A stretch of DNA of 64,000 nt from contig CBDDHT010000004.1 of assembly GCA_965228615.1 (NCBI GenBank), positions 62,001 to 126,000 on the forward strand. The letters are read 5' to 3'. This DNA comes from CBDDHT01 sp965228615. Its GTDB lineage: Bacteria > Pseudomonadota > Alphaproteobacteria > Rhizobiales > Methyloligellaceae. The notes under the pieces were generated by a model, which saw only the letters and a program-made list of their open reading frames with translations, was not told the origin of the DNA and ran no database searches. Both the position numbers and the translations under genes were made by a program. Below are positions 26,422 to 35,668 of this stretch, in pieces (within the stretch, counting starts at the first letter, position 1; every line of letters starts with the position of its first letter).

Positions 26422-27267
26422 ATGCGTTTTTTCAATCGCACAATTGCGGCCTTTGCGCTGACCATCGCCATCGGCGGGATGGCATCAGGTCCGGCTTTGG
26501 CTGACGACACCTATAAAGGGGCAGTCGACGGCGGCGGGTCGCTGGTCCTTGGCGGCGGCGTGATAATCAAGCCGAAATATGAAGGCTCCGACGAGCACGA
26601 AGTCTACGGTTTTCCAATGATCATCCCGCGCTTTTCGGGTGAGGGGAATTCCAAATTCTCGAAATTTCGCAAACGGGTGAAGTTCAAGGGCCTGGACGAT
26701 ATTCGGATCAAGGCAGTCGGCAATGACCGTGTCGAATTCGGGGCGGTCACTGGCTATCGGAGCGGCCGCGATCAAGACGATGCCCGGCGCCTGAATGGTC
26801 TCGGAGACGTCGACGGCGGTCTTGTTCTGGGCGGTTATGCAGGCCTCCATGTCGGTTCGGTCCTGTTCGATGTTTCGACAGCCAGCCAAGTCACCGGTGA
26901 TGAAACCGGCACGACGGTTCGTTTGGGCGCGGAAACAAAACACCAGATTTCACATGGCACAAAACTGAAAGCCCGCGTCGGTACGACGATTGCCGATGAC
27001 GACTATATGCAGTCCTTCTTCGGCGTGACGCCGGCGCAGGCGGCGACATCCGGTGCCGGCCTTGCCGCCTTCAATCCCGATGGCGGTTTCAAGGACGTGC
27101 ATGCCGAACTGAGTGTCGACACCGATGTCGGCGAGCGCTGGGTCCTGAGACTGGGGATCCGTTATTCGCGCCTGGTTGGGGACGCTGCCGACAGTCCTGT
27201 AATCGAGACCGAAGATCAGGTCACGGGCACGGTCGGTCTGGGTTACAAGTTCGGCGGCGGTCGCTGA
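26422..27267 (+). CDS. MipA/OmpV-family outer-membrane protein
   Basis: 281 residues, with a signal peptide ending at GPALADD. The mature protein shows the MipA/OmpV pattern: GGGVIIKPKYEGSDEHE near the start, alternating hydrophobic strands, SQVTGDETGT, FFGVTPAQAATS in the middle, and a final strand GTVGLGYKFGG. These proteins are 14-stranded outer-membrane barrels; some scaffold murein-synthesising enzymes (E. coli MipA) and others take part in iron or antibiotic responses. It is monocistronic, since the next gene points towards it. Confidence 0.9.
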   Translation: MRFFNRTIAAFALTIAIGGMASGPALADDTYKGAVDGGGSLVLGGGVIIKPKYEGSDEHEVYGFPMIIPRFSGEGNSKFSKFRKRVKFKGLDDIRIKAVGNDRVEFGAVTGYRSGRDQDDARRLNGLGDVDGGLVLGGYAGLHVGSVLFDVSTASQVTGDETGTTVRLGAETKHQISHGTKLKARVGTTIADDDYMQSFFGVTPAQAATSGAGLAAFNPDGGFKDVHAELSVDTDVGERWVLRLGIRYSRLVGDAADSPVIETEDQVTGTVGLGYKFGGGR

Positions 27268-27417
27268 TCGGCCGGTGCCCGGCACCAATTGCGATGCGGG
27301 TCTAATTCGGAGCGATTTTCACAGCGCTGCCCGTGTCAGTCGGACGAGCCAAAAGATTGACTGTAAGCGCAATTTGAGCCTGCTGATTTCGTTCCGTTCA
27401 AAGTAGAGAACACGGTT

Positions 27418-28218
27418 TTAGCGTCGTCCCAAAACGGCGTACAAGTCGTCCAATTCCCTCAACATCAAATTGAGGTCCTGATTTCGGGCGAGTTGATGTT
27501 CACCATCCTTGACGACCGTAACGCGCACATCACTGCTTTCGACCCGGTCTGCAATTTCATTCCCGATCGACCAAGGCACGTCCCGATCGTTCCGCGCATG
27601 GAGTAGGCGCATCGGAACCGCGATCGGCAATGTCTCGCGAACCAGCAGCCGGTGATCTTCGGCTTCATCGATCAACCGCCTGGTGATCGCGAATGGCTCA
27701 CCGCCATGGCAATCGGGTACCAATACGCGGCCATGTCGAACGAGCTCTGCTCGGTGCGCATCGGAAAAGAGGACGTCTCTGACATGTGCCGTGAAGTCGG
27801 CCGCAAGCGATACCGTCAGGATCGCCGAAACGCGCTCGGGCCGGGCAATGGCGACGAGCAATGCGAGCCAGCCGCCGAGACTTGAACCCACCAGAACTTG
27901 CGGGCCGTCCGTCAAGGTATCCAGAGCAAAGAGTGCATCCTGGGTCCAGCCGCCGATCGTGCCTTGTTCGAACTCGCCGTCCGATTGCCCATGGCCGGAA
28001 TAGTCGAAGCGCAGAAAGTGCCGTCCCGCCGCCGCCGCATAGGCATCGAGGTGCTGCGCTTTGTCACCGCCCATGTTCGATCTGTAGCCACCGAGGAAAA
28101 CGATACCGGGCGTCGATCCTTTGCGTCGCCTGTATGCGATGCGCGTGCCATTCGGTTGGACCGTAAAGCAGGGATCCCGCTGATCGCGTTCGTCTCTCGA
28201 AACAGGTGATAGCGTCAT
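27418..28218 (-). CDS. Alpha/beta hydrolase (ABHD10-like)
   Basis: 266 residues, no signal peptide. The nucleophile elbow is VLVGSSLGGWLAL, the acid is in RLLHARNDRDVPW, and the catalytic histidine is in VKDGEHQLARNQDL. The oxyanion region is VFLGGYRSNMGGDKA, which with FDYSGHGQSDG resembles ABHD10/palmitoyl-thioesterase-like hydrolases of alphaproteobacteria. A carboxylesterase or thioesterase role is likely; the substrate is unknown. It overlaps by two bases in divergent orientation with the longest reading of the ubiX frame, so the start could lie slightly inside. Confidence 0.82.
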   Translation of the reverse strand: MTLSPVSRDERDQRDPCFTVQPNGTRIAYRRRKGSTPGIVFLGGYRSNMGGDKAQHLDAYAAAAGRHFLRFDYSGHGQSDGEFEQGTIGGWTQDALFALDTLTDGPQVLVGSSLGGWLALLVAIARPERVSAILTVSLAADFTAHVRDVLFSDAHRAELVRHGRVLVPDCHGGEPFAITRRLIDEAEDHRLLVRETLPIAVPMRLLHARNDRDVPWSIGNEIADRVESSDVRVTVVKDGEHQLARNQDLNLMLRELDDLYAVLGRR

Positions 28219-28264
28219 GGGGAAGACGCTATCACGCTCTCTATCGGGCTGCTATGGTCTTGGA

Positions 28265-28867
28265 ATGACGGGAACAAACCGATTGATTGTCGGAATTTCG
28301 GGCGCTTCCGGTGTCGCGCTCGGCGTGCGCACACTTGAGGTTCTGCGCGAGATCGACATCGAAGCTCATCTTGTCATGACAAAGGCGGCCGAACTCACGC
28401 TGGCCTGCGAAACCGACTTGAAGCGCGATGACGTCCGCGCGCTCGCCGATCACACCCACAGCATCAATGATATTGCCGCAACGATCGCATCCGGGTCCTT
28501 CCGCACCCTTGGCATGCTTGTCATCCCGTCTTCGATCCGGACCATGTCGGAAATTGCCTCTGGCGTGACGTCCAATCTCCTGACCCGCGCGGCCGATGTC
28601 ACACTGAAGGAGCGCCGGCGCCTCGTACTCGTGGTGCGCGAGACGCCCTTGCATGTTCTGCATCTGCGGACGATGGCCAGCCTGGCCGAGGCCGGCGCCA
28701 TCATCGCGCCGCCGGTGCCCGGATTCTACAGCCGGCCTGAAACCGTTCAGGACATCATCGACCATACGGTCGGACGCGTGCTGGATCTGTTCGACCTTGA
28801 AGCGGGTCTGGTAAAGCGCTGGCGCGGGGCGCAAGAGAGCGCGTTCAAGCCGTCACGAGATGGTTAG
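28265..28867 (+). CDS. ubiX: Flavin prenyltransferase, UbiX/Pad1 family
   Basis: 200 residues from ATG 28265; an upstream ATG at 28217 would add sixteen. The N-terminal FMN-binding loop VGISGASGVALGV, VIPSSIRTMSEIASG, RRRLVLVVRETPLH and APPVPGFYSRPETVQDIIDHTVGRVLD are UbiX/Pad1 signatures. The enzyme adds dimethylallyl to FMN to make prenylated FMN, the cofactor of UbiD decarboxylases. A UbiD-type gene starts 9 kb away on the other strand; both could serve aromatic-acid decarboxylation, or UbiX could also supply ubiquinone synthesis. It lies about 110 bases before the next hydrolase on the same strand. Confidence 0.9.
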   Translation: MTGTNRLIVGISGASGVALGVRTLEVLREIDIEAHLVMTKAAELTLACETDLKRDDVRALADHTHSINDIAATIASGSFRTLGMLVIPSSIRTMSEIASGVTSNLLTRAADVTLKERRRLVLVVRETPLHVLHLRTMASLAEAGAIIAPPVPGFYSRPETVQDIIDHTVGRVLDLFDLEAGLVKRWRGAQESAFKPSRDG

Positions 28868-28978
28868 GTCCGTCCTACTGACGATTGTGTGTGCCAGTTC
28901 ACATTTGGTGATCCGTTTCTGAAACCGACACGTTTCTCGCCTATTGAGACACATGGAGTGAAAACGCGGTGCAGAGAC

Positions 28979-29857
28979 GTGAAACGTAGAGTGGTGCTTG
29001 GACTCGCGGCCGGCGCGGCTATCGGCGGAGCGCTTGCCATTTCTCGCCTTGGCGGTGGTTCGTTCCGGAATGGCGTGAGTGCGCTTGTCTCGGAGTCGGA
29101 TGTTGTGATCGAGGACGGTACGACCTATGGCGTCCACGATCGTCATCGCCTCGACGTCTATCGCCCGACGACAGCCGACACGGATGGACCGATCGTGCTC
29201 TTTCTCTATGGCGGGGGATGGAAAAGCGGCGATCGCCGGACCTATCGGTTCGTTGGGTCCGCTTTGGCATCGCGCGGCGTCACAACCGTCATTCCGGATT
29301 ACCGGCTCTATCCCGAAGTCAGGTTTCCATCCTTTGTGGATGATGCGGCGCTTGCCTATGACTGGACCTGGAAAAACATCGCCAGCCAGGGCGGCAAACC
29401 GCGACCGATCGTTCTTTTCGGCCATTCCGCCGGCGCTCATACCGGAGCGCTCCTCGCCTATGACCGCCGGTATCTTGCGCGTAGGTCTGAGCAATCTCCG
29501 CAACCGGCCGCTTTCATCGGTCTGGCCGGTCCTTATGCTTTCGATCCGACAACCTGGCCGACAACCAAAGCGATATTTGCCGATGTCTCGGATGCCGACC
29601 AGGCCCGCCCGGTCGCTTTCGCTGACGCGATGGCGCCACCGACGCTGGTCATGCACGGTCTCGATGATCAAACCGTCCGTCTCTGGAACACGCGCACACT
29701 TGCCGAAGCCCTGACCAAAGCCGGGGCCAAGGTTGAGAAGCGCGAGTTTTCGGACATCGGCCATGTCGGCGTGATCGTTGCCATGGCGCGGCCTTTCCGT
29801 TGGCGTGCGCCAGTGCTGACCGAGACGATAGAGTTCATTCGCAGGTTTTCGGGCTAA
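28979..29857 (+). CDS. Exported alpha/beta hydrolase, carboxylesterase (BD-FAE-like)
   Basis: 292 residues from GTG 28979; the frame is open to 28889. The amino end VKRRVVLGLAAGAAIGGAL looks like a signal peptide or anchor. Catalytic features: oxyanion loop FLYGGGWKSGD, nucleophile IVLFGHSAGAHTG, acid in VMHGLDDQTVR, and histidine in SDIGHVGVI. This is the HSL/BD-FAE carboxylesterase group that acts on small esters. It faces the PLP enzyme gene convergently. Start choice is uncertain because no clear ribosome-binding site is seen. Confidence 0.82.
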   Translation: MKRRVVLGLAAGAAIGGALAISRLGGGSFRNGVSALVSESDVVIEDGTTYGVHDRHRLDVYRPTTADTDGPIVLFLYGGGWKSGDRRTYRFVGSALASRGVTTVIPDYRLYPEVRFPSFVDDAALAYDWTWKNIASQGGKPRPIVLFGHSAGAHTGALLAYDRRYLARRSEQSPQPAAFIGLAGPYAFDPTTWPTTKAIFADVSDADQARPVAFADAMAPPTLVMHGLDDQTVRLWNTRTLAEALTKAGAKVEKREFSDIGHVGVIVAMARPFRWRAPVLTETIEFIRRFSG

Positions 29858-29918
29858 GCGTTTGGAAAAATAGCGACGATAACAAAGGCACATCGCGACC
29901 GCCTGTCGATCAATGTGC

Positions 29919-31031
29919 TCAATGTGTAGCCTCGAACGCTTCGAGCGCATCGGTATAGACCGAACAATCAAGCCCCTGTGCGTCGATCCAGCCTTGATCA
30001 AAATAGGTTCCATGATAGCGATCGCCCGGGTCGCAGATTAGGGTAACGATTGATCCCGACTGTCCATTCGCAATCATCTCTTCGGCCAGACTCAATGCGC
30101 CATAGAGGTTCGTTCCGGTTGAGCCGCCGCATCGCCGGCTTATCCGCTTCTCCAGCCAGTGAATCGTCGCAATGCTTGCGGCATCGGGCACTTGGGTCAT
30201 TCGATCAATGACACTGGGAATGAACGAGGCTTCCACCCGAGGTCGCCCGATCCCTTCGATACGCGATCCGCGCGTCAGTTTAAGATCGCGATTGCCAGTT
30301 TTGTAATACTCGAAGAAGACTGAATTCTCAGGGTCGACGACGCACAGACGGGTGGTTCCAACCTCGTTGGCTCGGTAACGAATATACCGGCCGATGGTTG
30401 ATGATGTGCCGCCTGTCCCAGCGCTGACCACAACCCAGGCAGGCACCGGGTGCGGCTCGCATCGCATCTGCGAGAACAGGCTTTCAGCGATATTGTTGTT
30501 GCCCCGCCAATCGGTGGCGCGCTCGGCGTAAGTGAACTGATCCATGTAGTGCCCGCCGGTCTCGCTGGCGATCTGCCGGGCATCGTTGTAGATGTCGGTC
30601 GGATTTGTCAGTCGGACTTCACCGCCAAGGAACTCGATTGCCTCGATCTTTGCGCGAGCCGTGGTGTTTGGCGCCACAGCGATAAAAGGCAGCTCAAGGA
30701 GTTGGGCGAAATAGGCTTCCGAGATCGCAGTTGAGCCAGACGACGATTCAACGATTGGTCGGCCCTTCCGTATCCAGCCATTAGAGAGTCCGTAGAGGAA
30801 CAACGAACGAGCCAGGCGATGCTTGAGGCTGCCGGAGGGGTGCGTCGACTCATCCTTGAGATAGAGATGAATGTCCGCTTGCGCCAGCCGCGGCAGATTG
30901 AGTTTGATCAGATGGGTGTCGGATGATCGGGCAAAGTCTGCCTCGATTTGCCCGATCGCATTGTTTACCCAAGGGCGTTCAATCTCCGAAGATGCATTGT
31001 CGGAAACATTGACGTCCTGCAGAAAGCGCAT
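29919..31031 (-). CDS. PLP-dependent cysteine synthase/desulfhydrase-like enzyme
   Basis: 370 residues from ATG 31031. The fold-type II PLP signature is LKDESTHPSGSLKHRLA, with the lysine of SLKHR forming the Schiff base, followed by the substrate loop ESSSGSTAIS and the phosphate loop SAGTGGTSSTIG. The sequence continues past the cysteine synthase core with GGSTGTNLYGAL. This arrangement is closer to the Cds1-type L-cysteine desulfhydrase group than to CysK. It could release sulfide from cysteine or make cysteine or an analogue. It begins 26 bases after the GST gene, so both are one operon opposite the ArsR gene, which points to a thiol, sulfide or metalloid response. Confidence 0.82.
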   Translation of the reverse strand: MRFLQDVNVSDNASSEIERPWVNNAIGQIEADFARSSDTHLIKLNLPRLAQADIHLYLKDESTHPSGSLKHRLARSLFLYGLSNGWIRKGRPIVESSSGSTAISEAYFAQLLELPFIAVAPNTTARAKIEAIEFLGGEVRLTNPTDIYNDARQIASETGGHYMDQFTYAERATDWRGNNNIAESLFSQMRCEPHPVPAWVVVSAGTGGTSSTIGRYIRYRANEVGTTRLCVVDPENSVFFEYYKTGNRDLKLTRGSRIEGIGRPRVEASFIPSVIDRMTQVPDAASIATIHWLEKRISRRCGGSTGTNLYGALSLAEEMIANGQSGSIVTLICDPGDRYHGTYFDQGWIDAQGLDCSVYTDALEAFEATH

Positions 31032-31057
31032 CGCGGTACCTTTTATTGGCAATCAGG

Positions 31058-31759
31058 TCAGCAGCATGAATCGAGCACGCAACGCTCGCTGAAACAACAA
31101 TTTTCAACCGTACAGCCAGCGCCAAGGAAGGTTTGATCGGACAAATAGAATCCCGCGAATGCCTCCTCGAAGTCTCCGGCGACGGACTTTTCTGCAAGAC
31201 CTGTTGTCATCAGGTTGCGCTGCCACGCCTTCAGCTTTAGCCGCTCTCCAAGAAAGTCATAACCGGAACGCCGTTCAATGATCTGCGCGCGGTGCAGGAG
31301 CGGCAGCCAGGAAATATCGACGACATTGAGGTCATCGCCAGAAAAGAACTTCGTGGTGCCGAGCTGTTTTTCCATCCGATCGAAGCTCTTGCCGAGTTTC
31401 GCGGTGCGCTCCTTCAGGACCTCGACATTCGGGCTCCTTTGCGCGCTGCATTGGACCAGATAGTTTTTCGATGCAAGATAGCTCCACGCTCGGTTCGTGG
31501 CCTTGTCTTCAAATGAAAGTTCCGGTTTTAACGCCGGAAACGCCTCTTCGAGATATTCAAAGATGGCATCGGACTCGAAGAGTGCTCGACCACGATCGGT
31601 GATCAACACAGGAACCTGGCCATTCGGTGAGATATCGAGAAACCACTGAGGCTTTTCACTCAGGCTGATGAACTCGGTTTCGTAGGGGATGTTTTTTGCC
31701 TCGAGCAGGGCTGTGACCCGTTGAACAAACGGGCAGATTTTGAAACTGACGATTTTCAT
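31058..31759 (-). CDS. Glutathione S-transferase with a six-cysteine C-terminal tail
   Basis: 233 residues. A thioredoxin-like N-domain carries CPFVQRVTALLEAKN, with a cysteine in the place of the catalytic Ser/Tyr (omega/beta type), and the cis-Pro loop NGQVPVLI, then the ESDAIFEYLEE segment. The helical C-domain extends to about residue 210. The last 20 residues (GCTVENCCFSERCVLDSCC) add six cysteines absent from ordinary GSTs, which could bind soft metals or form disulfides. It is probably a glutaredoxin-like thiol transferase. The ArsR gene opposite encodes a similar tail, so the two probably sense or handle the same ligand. Confidence 0.85.
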   Translation of the reverse strand: MKIVSFKICPFVQRVTALLEAKNIPYETEFISLSEKPQWFLDISPNGQVPVLITDRGRALFESDAIFEYLEEAFPALKPELSFEDKATNRAWSYLASKNYLVQCSAQRSPNVEVLKERTAKLGKSFDRMEKQLGTTKFFSGDDLNVVDISWLPLLHRAQIIERRSGYDFLGERLKLKAWQRNLMTTGLAEKSVAGDFEEAFAGFYLSDQTFLGAGCTVENCCFSERCVLDSCC

Positions 31760-31861
31760 GGAAGTAAGATCCTGGAGTCATGCCGTGGAAATTGGAAAAG
31801 AGTGACGGCAGCGCTGCGTACGTTAAAATCAATAATTCAACATTTCAAGAGATATTGAGAT

Positions 31862-32191
31862 ATGGAAGAAAAACATGTTCTGGACATGCTTGGTGCACTG
31901 TCCCAGGAGACCCGCTTACGGATCGTTAGATATCTGGTTCAGTGCGGCGCTGAAGGGGCATCGGCAGGCGACGTAGGCAAGCATGTCGAAGCGACATCGT
32001 CGCGCGCGTCGTTCCATCTGTCGGCGTTGGAGCAGGCGGGGGTCATCTCCTCAAAGAGGCAATCGCGGAACATCTTCTATTGCGCGAATTTTGAGGGTCT
32101 CGGGTCCCTGATGTCTTTTCTTCTCAATGATTGCTGCGCCAATCATCCGGATATTCGGACATGCTGTCTGGGCAACGAGCCGTGCTGCTGA
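31862..32191 (+). CDS. ArsR-family regulator with a Cys-rich tail
   Basis: 109 residues. The winged helix fits ArsR/SmtB: MLGALSQETRLRIVRYLVQ, then SSRASFHLSALEQAGVIS and QSRNIFYCANFEG. The C-terminal 20 residues (DCCANHPDIRTCCLGNEPCC) add six cysteines in three adjacent pairs. The position 102 bases from the divergent GST start suggests that it represses the GST and PLP operon and itself. Sensing of As(III), Sb(III), Cd(II) or reactive sulfur through the cysteines is plausible. The classical ArsR CVC motif in the recognition helix is not visible. Confidence 0.87.
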   Translation: MEEKHVLDMLGALSQETRLRIVRYLVQCGAEGASAGDVGKHVEATSSRASFHLSALEQAGVISSKRQSRNIFYCANFEGLGSLMSFLLNDCCANHPDIRTCCLGNEPCC

Positions 32192-32233
32192 GTTTGTTGC
32201 AAGACGACCGCCTAGGGGAGGCACGTCGATGCA

Positions 32234-33721
32234 TTATTCAGCCATCGGATAGCACCAGGGGCAGGCCTCGATATCCGTACGTCCGAGCGGATCCCAATCC
32301 TGCAAGGTTGCCCAAACCTGTTCCCCGGCTTCCTGTGCCTCGCGAGCAATCTCGGCAATGTTGACCCCTGGGATCTCCCCGCCTTCCATCACAACCTTCC
32401 CATCGACAATCACCGTATCGACATCGTCGCCGACACCACATTCGACAAGGCTCTTGATTGGATCGCGTACCGGCCCGTAGCGGAGCGTGCCGCGACCGGA
32501 CAGATCGATGATGATGATGTCGGCGATCGACCCATTGGAGAGGCGGCCCAAGTCGTCGCGGCCAACCGATGTGGCGCCGCCGACGGTTGCGGCATGGAAG
32601 ACTTCGGCGGAGGTCGCGGCGAAATAGGTGTGGCTCATTACCTTGCCGAGATAGGAGGCGGTGCGCATGTTCATGATCATGTCGCGGGGATAGGTGTCGG
32701 AGCCGATCGACATATTGACGCCGGCTTCCTCATACCGTTTCCAGTTATCGAGATTGCGTGCGCGGCGGACGATGTTGATCGGGCAGTGGGAAACTGAAAC
32801 GCCGGCTTCGCCCATGAGTTCCAGATCGCGCGCGACCGAATAGTTCAGGTTCGGATTGTCGGCGATAAAGTTGCCATGTCCGATATTGAGGGTCGGGCGA
32901 AGTATGCCGAGATCGTGCAGCAGTTCGATCGGCGTCTTCATGTGCTCTTTGACGACTTCGTGGAACTCGATGACACTGTAGGCTGCGTGCGTCGCCATGG
33001 GGAGATTGAGTTCATCTGCTGCATCGCGCGTGCGCGTCAGCAGCTCGATGGATGAAGTTTCGACTTCGCGTGGAACGAGGATGCCGCGAACGCGACCGTC
33101 CGCTGCGCCGTCATGGGTCTTGATCCATTCGAGCGCAACCTCCAGACCATCGAGGCCGAGCTGATCGTTCCTGACGCGTTTAAGCCGTCCAATTTCATCG
33201 CCAACCCAGCGGCCACAATCATATCCGGGTGCGAGATAGGCGCGGGTTCCCAGCCGCTCGACTTCCGCCAGCAGTGCATCCTGGACTTTGAGCTGGCTGC
33301 CATACTCGATGAAGGTCGTGACGCCATTGCGGAGAAGCTCGGCAACAGTGAAGGCGGCATTGAGCTTGAATGCGGCTTCCGCGCCTTCGTCTCCATGCTT
33401 CAGATAACGCGGATCGCCTTTGACGATCTTGCCTTCCTTGGGTACCGAGATTTCCAGGAAGGGCTGGCCGTAATACATGGGTCTGCCTGTATCCGTGATC
33501 AGGCGGTGCGAGGCGCGGTGGCCGGAATGTACGTGCGTGTCGACAAAACCGGGGGCCACGAGTTTGCCGTTGGCGTCGATCGTGTTGTCCGCGTCACCAT
33601 CGAACGTGCTGCCCACATGGATGACCCGGTTGTCCTCGTAGACGACGACACCATCGCGAATAAGCCGATGCTCGCCATTCTCATGGCCGATGACCCATGT
33701 TCCGTCGATTCTTGTCCGCAT
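32234..33721 (-). CDS. Amidohydrolase, ATZ/TRZ-type deaminase or dechlorinase family
   Basis: 495 residues. Metal-dependent amidohydrolase motifs: PGFVDTHVHSGHR near residue 55, MATHAAYS near 245, NIGHGNF near 280, and SIGSDTYPRD near 335 (the metal-binding Asp), all in the order of the subtype III amidohydrolases (SsnA, guanine deaminase, AtzB/TrzN). The C-terminal WATLQDWDPLGRTDIEACPW is unusual. Substrates in the family are deaminated or dehalogenated nitrogen heterocycles. It is the last gene of the UbiD-TRAP operon, 24 bases after the permease, so its substrate probably enters through that transporter. Confidence 0.85.
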   Translation of the reverse strand: MRTRIDGTWVIGHENGEHRLIRDGVVVYEDNRVIHVGSTFDGDADNTIDANGKLVAPGFVDTHVHSGHRASHRLITDTGRPMYYGQPFLEISVPKEGKIVKGDPRYLKHGDEGAEAAFKLNAAFTVAELLRNGVTTFIEYGSQLKVQDALLAEVERLGTRAYLAPGYDCGRWVGDEIGRLKRVRNDQLGLDGLEVALEWIKTHDGAADGRVRGILVPREVETSSIELLTRTRDAADELNLPMATHAAYSVIEFHEVVKEHMKTPIELLHDLGILRPTLNIGHGNFIADNPNLNYSVARDLELMGEAGVSVSHCPINIVRRARNLDNWKRYEEAGVNMSIGSDTYPRDMIMNMRTASYLGKVMSHTYFAATSAEVFHAATVGGATSVGRDDLGRLSNGSIADIIIIDLSGRGTLRYGPVRDPIKSLVECGVGDDVDTVIVDGKVVMEGGEIPGVNIAEIAREAQEAGEQVWATLQDWDPLGRTDIEACPWCYPMAE

Positions 33722-33745
33722 GGTGATGTGTCTCCGTGGTTGCCC

Positions 33746-35647
33746 CTAGGGCTTGTCGGCAGGTGATGGTTCGGCACCGAGGCGACGGCGCAGGAATTGA
33801 AAGGCAAGAATTGCGGCGATTCCGCTCAGGCCAATGAGATCGGTCGTATGATCCGGCGCTATCAAGAGCGGCGCGAAGATGAAAATCGCGATCCTGAGCG
33901 GGAAGGGAAGGGGCCCGAAGGCATAGCCACCAGACGCCATGGAGAGGCCTGTGACGCCCGCAAGCGCCGACAGCGTCACCATGGCGATATCGGCGAACTC
34001 GCCTTGGAGAAGAAGTGCCGGATTGAGCGCGAAGGCATAGGGAATGAGGAACCCGGGGATCGCCAGGCCAAAGGCCAGCAATCCCGTGCGCCAAAGATTG
34101 GCGCCCGATATGCCCGCCGCCGCGTAGGCCGAGAGTGCAACCGGGGGAGTGACCATGGACAGGATGCCGAAATAGAGAATGAAGAGGTGAGCGGCCAGTG
34201 CCGGCACGCCGAGTTCCTGGAGTGCAGGCGCAACCAGTATAGCCGATACAAGATAGGCCGCGGTGGTTGGCATTCCCATGCCGAGTATGATCGTGAGAAC
34301 CATTGCGCCCGCAAGCGATATCGCCAGAGAGTCTCCGGCAAGATCCAACAGCCAGCGCTGCAGTTTCAGGGCCATGCCTGTTTGTACGAGCGTGCCGACG
34401 ATGATGCCGGCAACGGCAGACGGAACCGCAACCTCTGCCGCTGCCCGAGCGCCGTTCATCAGCGCCTCGAACATGGCATTGAAGCCCATACGTGTGGCCT
34501 TGCGAAGCATGGAGATCGCGATGATCAGGACTGTCGTCGATGCACCGACCAGCATCAGCGAGAACTGGGAGATCAACAGGTAGATCATGATTACCAGCGG
34601 CAGCAGGAGATGCCAGCGCGCGCGAAGGCTCTCAAGATGCTCTGCCAGCGGCAAACCGATATCCGGTTTCAGCCCGTTTCTGAGGCTGTAGAAGTGAACG
34701 AGCAGAAACAGTGCTGCGTAGTAGAGGAGGGCCGGCACGATCGCCGCAAAGATTACTTCCGCATAGGAAACGCCGACAATGTCGGCCAGGACGAATGCCG
34801 CCGCGCCCATGATCGGGGGGGCAAGCTGACCGCCGGTCGATGCCGTCGCCTCGATCGCGCCGGCGAAGCGGGCGCTGAAGCCGGAGCGTTTCATCAGGGG
34901 TATGGTCATCAATCCGCTGAGCAGCACATTGGCGACGGCGCTGCCCGATACGGTTCCAATCAGCCCCGATGCGACGACTGCAGCCTTGCCGGCACCACCC
35001 CAGCTTCGAGCCGTCAGGCCGTAGGCGATATCGACGAAGAGCTTGCCTGCACCCGAGCGCTCCAGGAATGCGCCGACAATCACGAAATAGAAAACCATAT
35101 GGGCCGACGCCGATATGGGGGTGCCGAATATTGCGGATGTGGAGAGGACCTGCAGGTCGACGAAGCGTTTCAGGCTGAGGCCGCGATGCGCGATGGCCTC
35201 CGGCAGGTAGGGTCCGACGAAGACATAGAGAATGAAGACGATCGCGACCCCGGTGAGCACGAGGCCGGCAACCCGGCGGCAGGCTTCTAGCAGAACCGCG
35301 ATCAACGTCAGGCCGAAGACATAGTCTAGCGTGTAGACGTCATCCACGCCTTCGATCCGCTCGGCGATCCGCTCGCCCTGGGTGACGAAGTAGGCCGAGC
35401 AGGCAATGGCAAGAATGACGAGAAGAATGTCGAAGACTGGGACGGAGGCACCAGCCTCACGGCGGCCGAAGAGTCCGATTGTAAGGATCGCGATCGCGAC
35501 CGTTGCGCCCACATGGGTGCCGAGAAACGCGACCTCGAACTCATAGCCGCCGGTATAGAGCGGCAGGAATTGGACCACCGCCAATAGGATGGCGATGCCC
35601 GCAAGCAAGATGCGGACACCGCCAGCCGGTAGCGAGAATTGCGCCAT
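33746..35647 (-). CDS. TRAP transporter fused DctQM permease (TAXI type)
   Basis: 633 residues with about sixteen membrane helices. An N-terminal DctQ-like four-helix part (GGVRILLAGIAILLAVVQFLP and following) is fused to a DctM-like part with VSGSAVANVLLSG, the substrate-gate stretch TASTGGQLAPPIMGAAAF, and GMGMPTTAAYLVSAI. Fused permeases of this length are paired with TAXI binding proteins. It imports an organic anion using a sodium or proton gradient. The ATG at 35647 follows a GGGGG site, and the binding protein gene ends 21 bases upstream. The amidohydrolase follows. Confidence 0.92.
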   Translation of the reverse strand: MAQFSLPAGGVRILLAGIAILLAVVQFLPLYTGGYEFEVAFLGTHVGATVAIAILTIGLFGRREAGASVPVFDILLVILAIACSAYFVTQGERIAERIEGVDDVYTLDYVFGLTLIAVLLEACRRVAGLVLTGVAIVFILYVFVGPYLPEAIAHRGLSLKRFVDLQVLSTSAIFGTPISASAHMVFYFVIVGAFLERSGAGKLFVDIAYGLTARSWGGAGKAAVVASGLIGTVSGSAVANVLLSGLMTIPLMKRSGFSARFAGAIEATASTGGQLAPPIMGAAAFVLADIVGVSYAEVIFAAIVPALLYYAALFLLVHFYSLRNGLKPDIGLPLAEHLESLRARWHLLLPLVIMIYLLISQFSLMLVGASTTVLIIAISMLRKATRMGFNAMFEALMNGARAAAEVAVPSAVAGIIVGTLVQTGMALKLQRWLLDLAGDSLAISLAGAMVLTIILGMGMPTTAAYLVSAILVAPALQELGVPALAAHLFILYFGILSMVTPPVALSAYAAAGISGANLWRTGLLAFGLAIPGFLIPYAFALNPALLLQGEFADIAMVTLSALAGVTGLSMASGGYAFGPLPFPLRIAIFIFAPLLIAPDHTTDLIGLSGIAAILAFQFLRRRLGAEPSPADKP

Positions 35648-35668
35648 GCCGCCCCCGTTTCTCTGGCG

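Noticed and set aside
28853..30013. A 386-codon frame on the minus strand opposite the exported hydrolase
   Set aside because: Low-complexity Arg/Ile-rich text, no motif; the plus strand has a complete hydrolase with catalytic residues.
33797..35290. A 497-codon open frame on the plus strand opposite the TRAP permease
   Set aside because: It is a mirror of the real gene's codon pattern. The sequence is Arg-, Glu- and Asn-rich with no family signature, while the minus strand encodes a clear permease.
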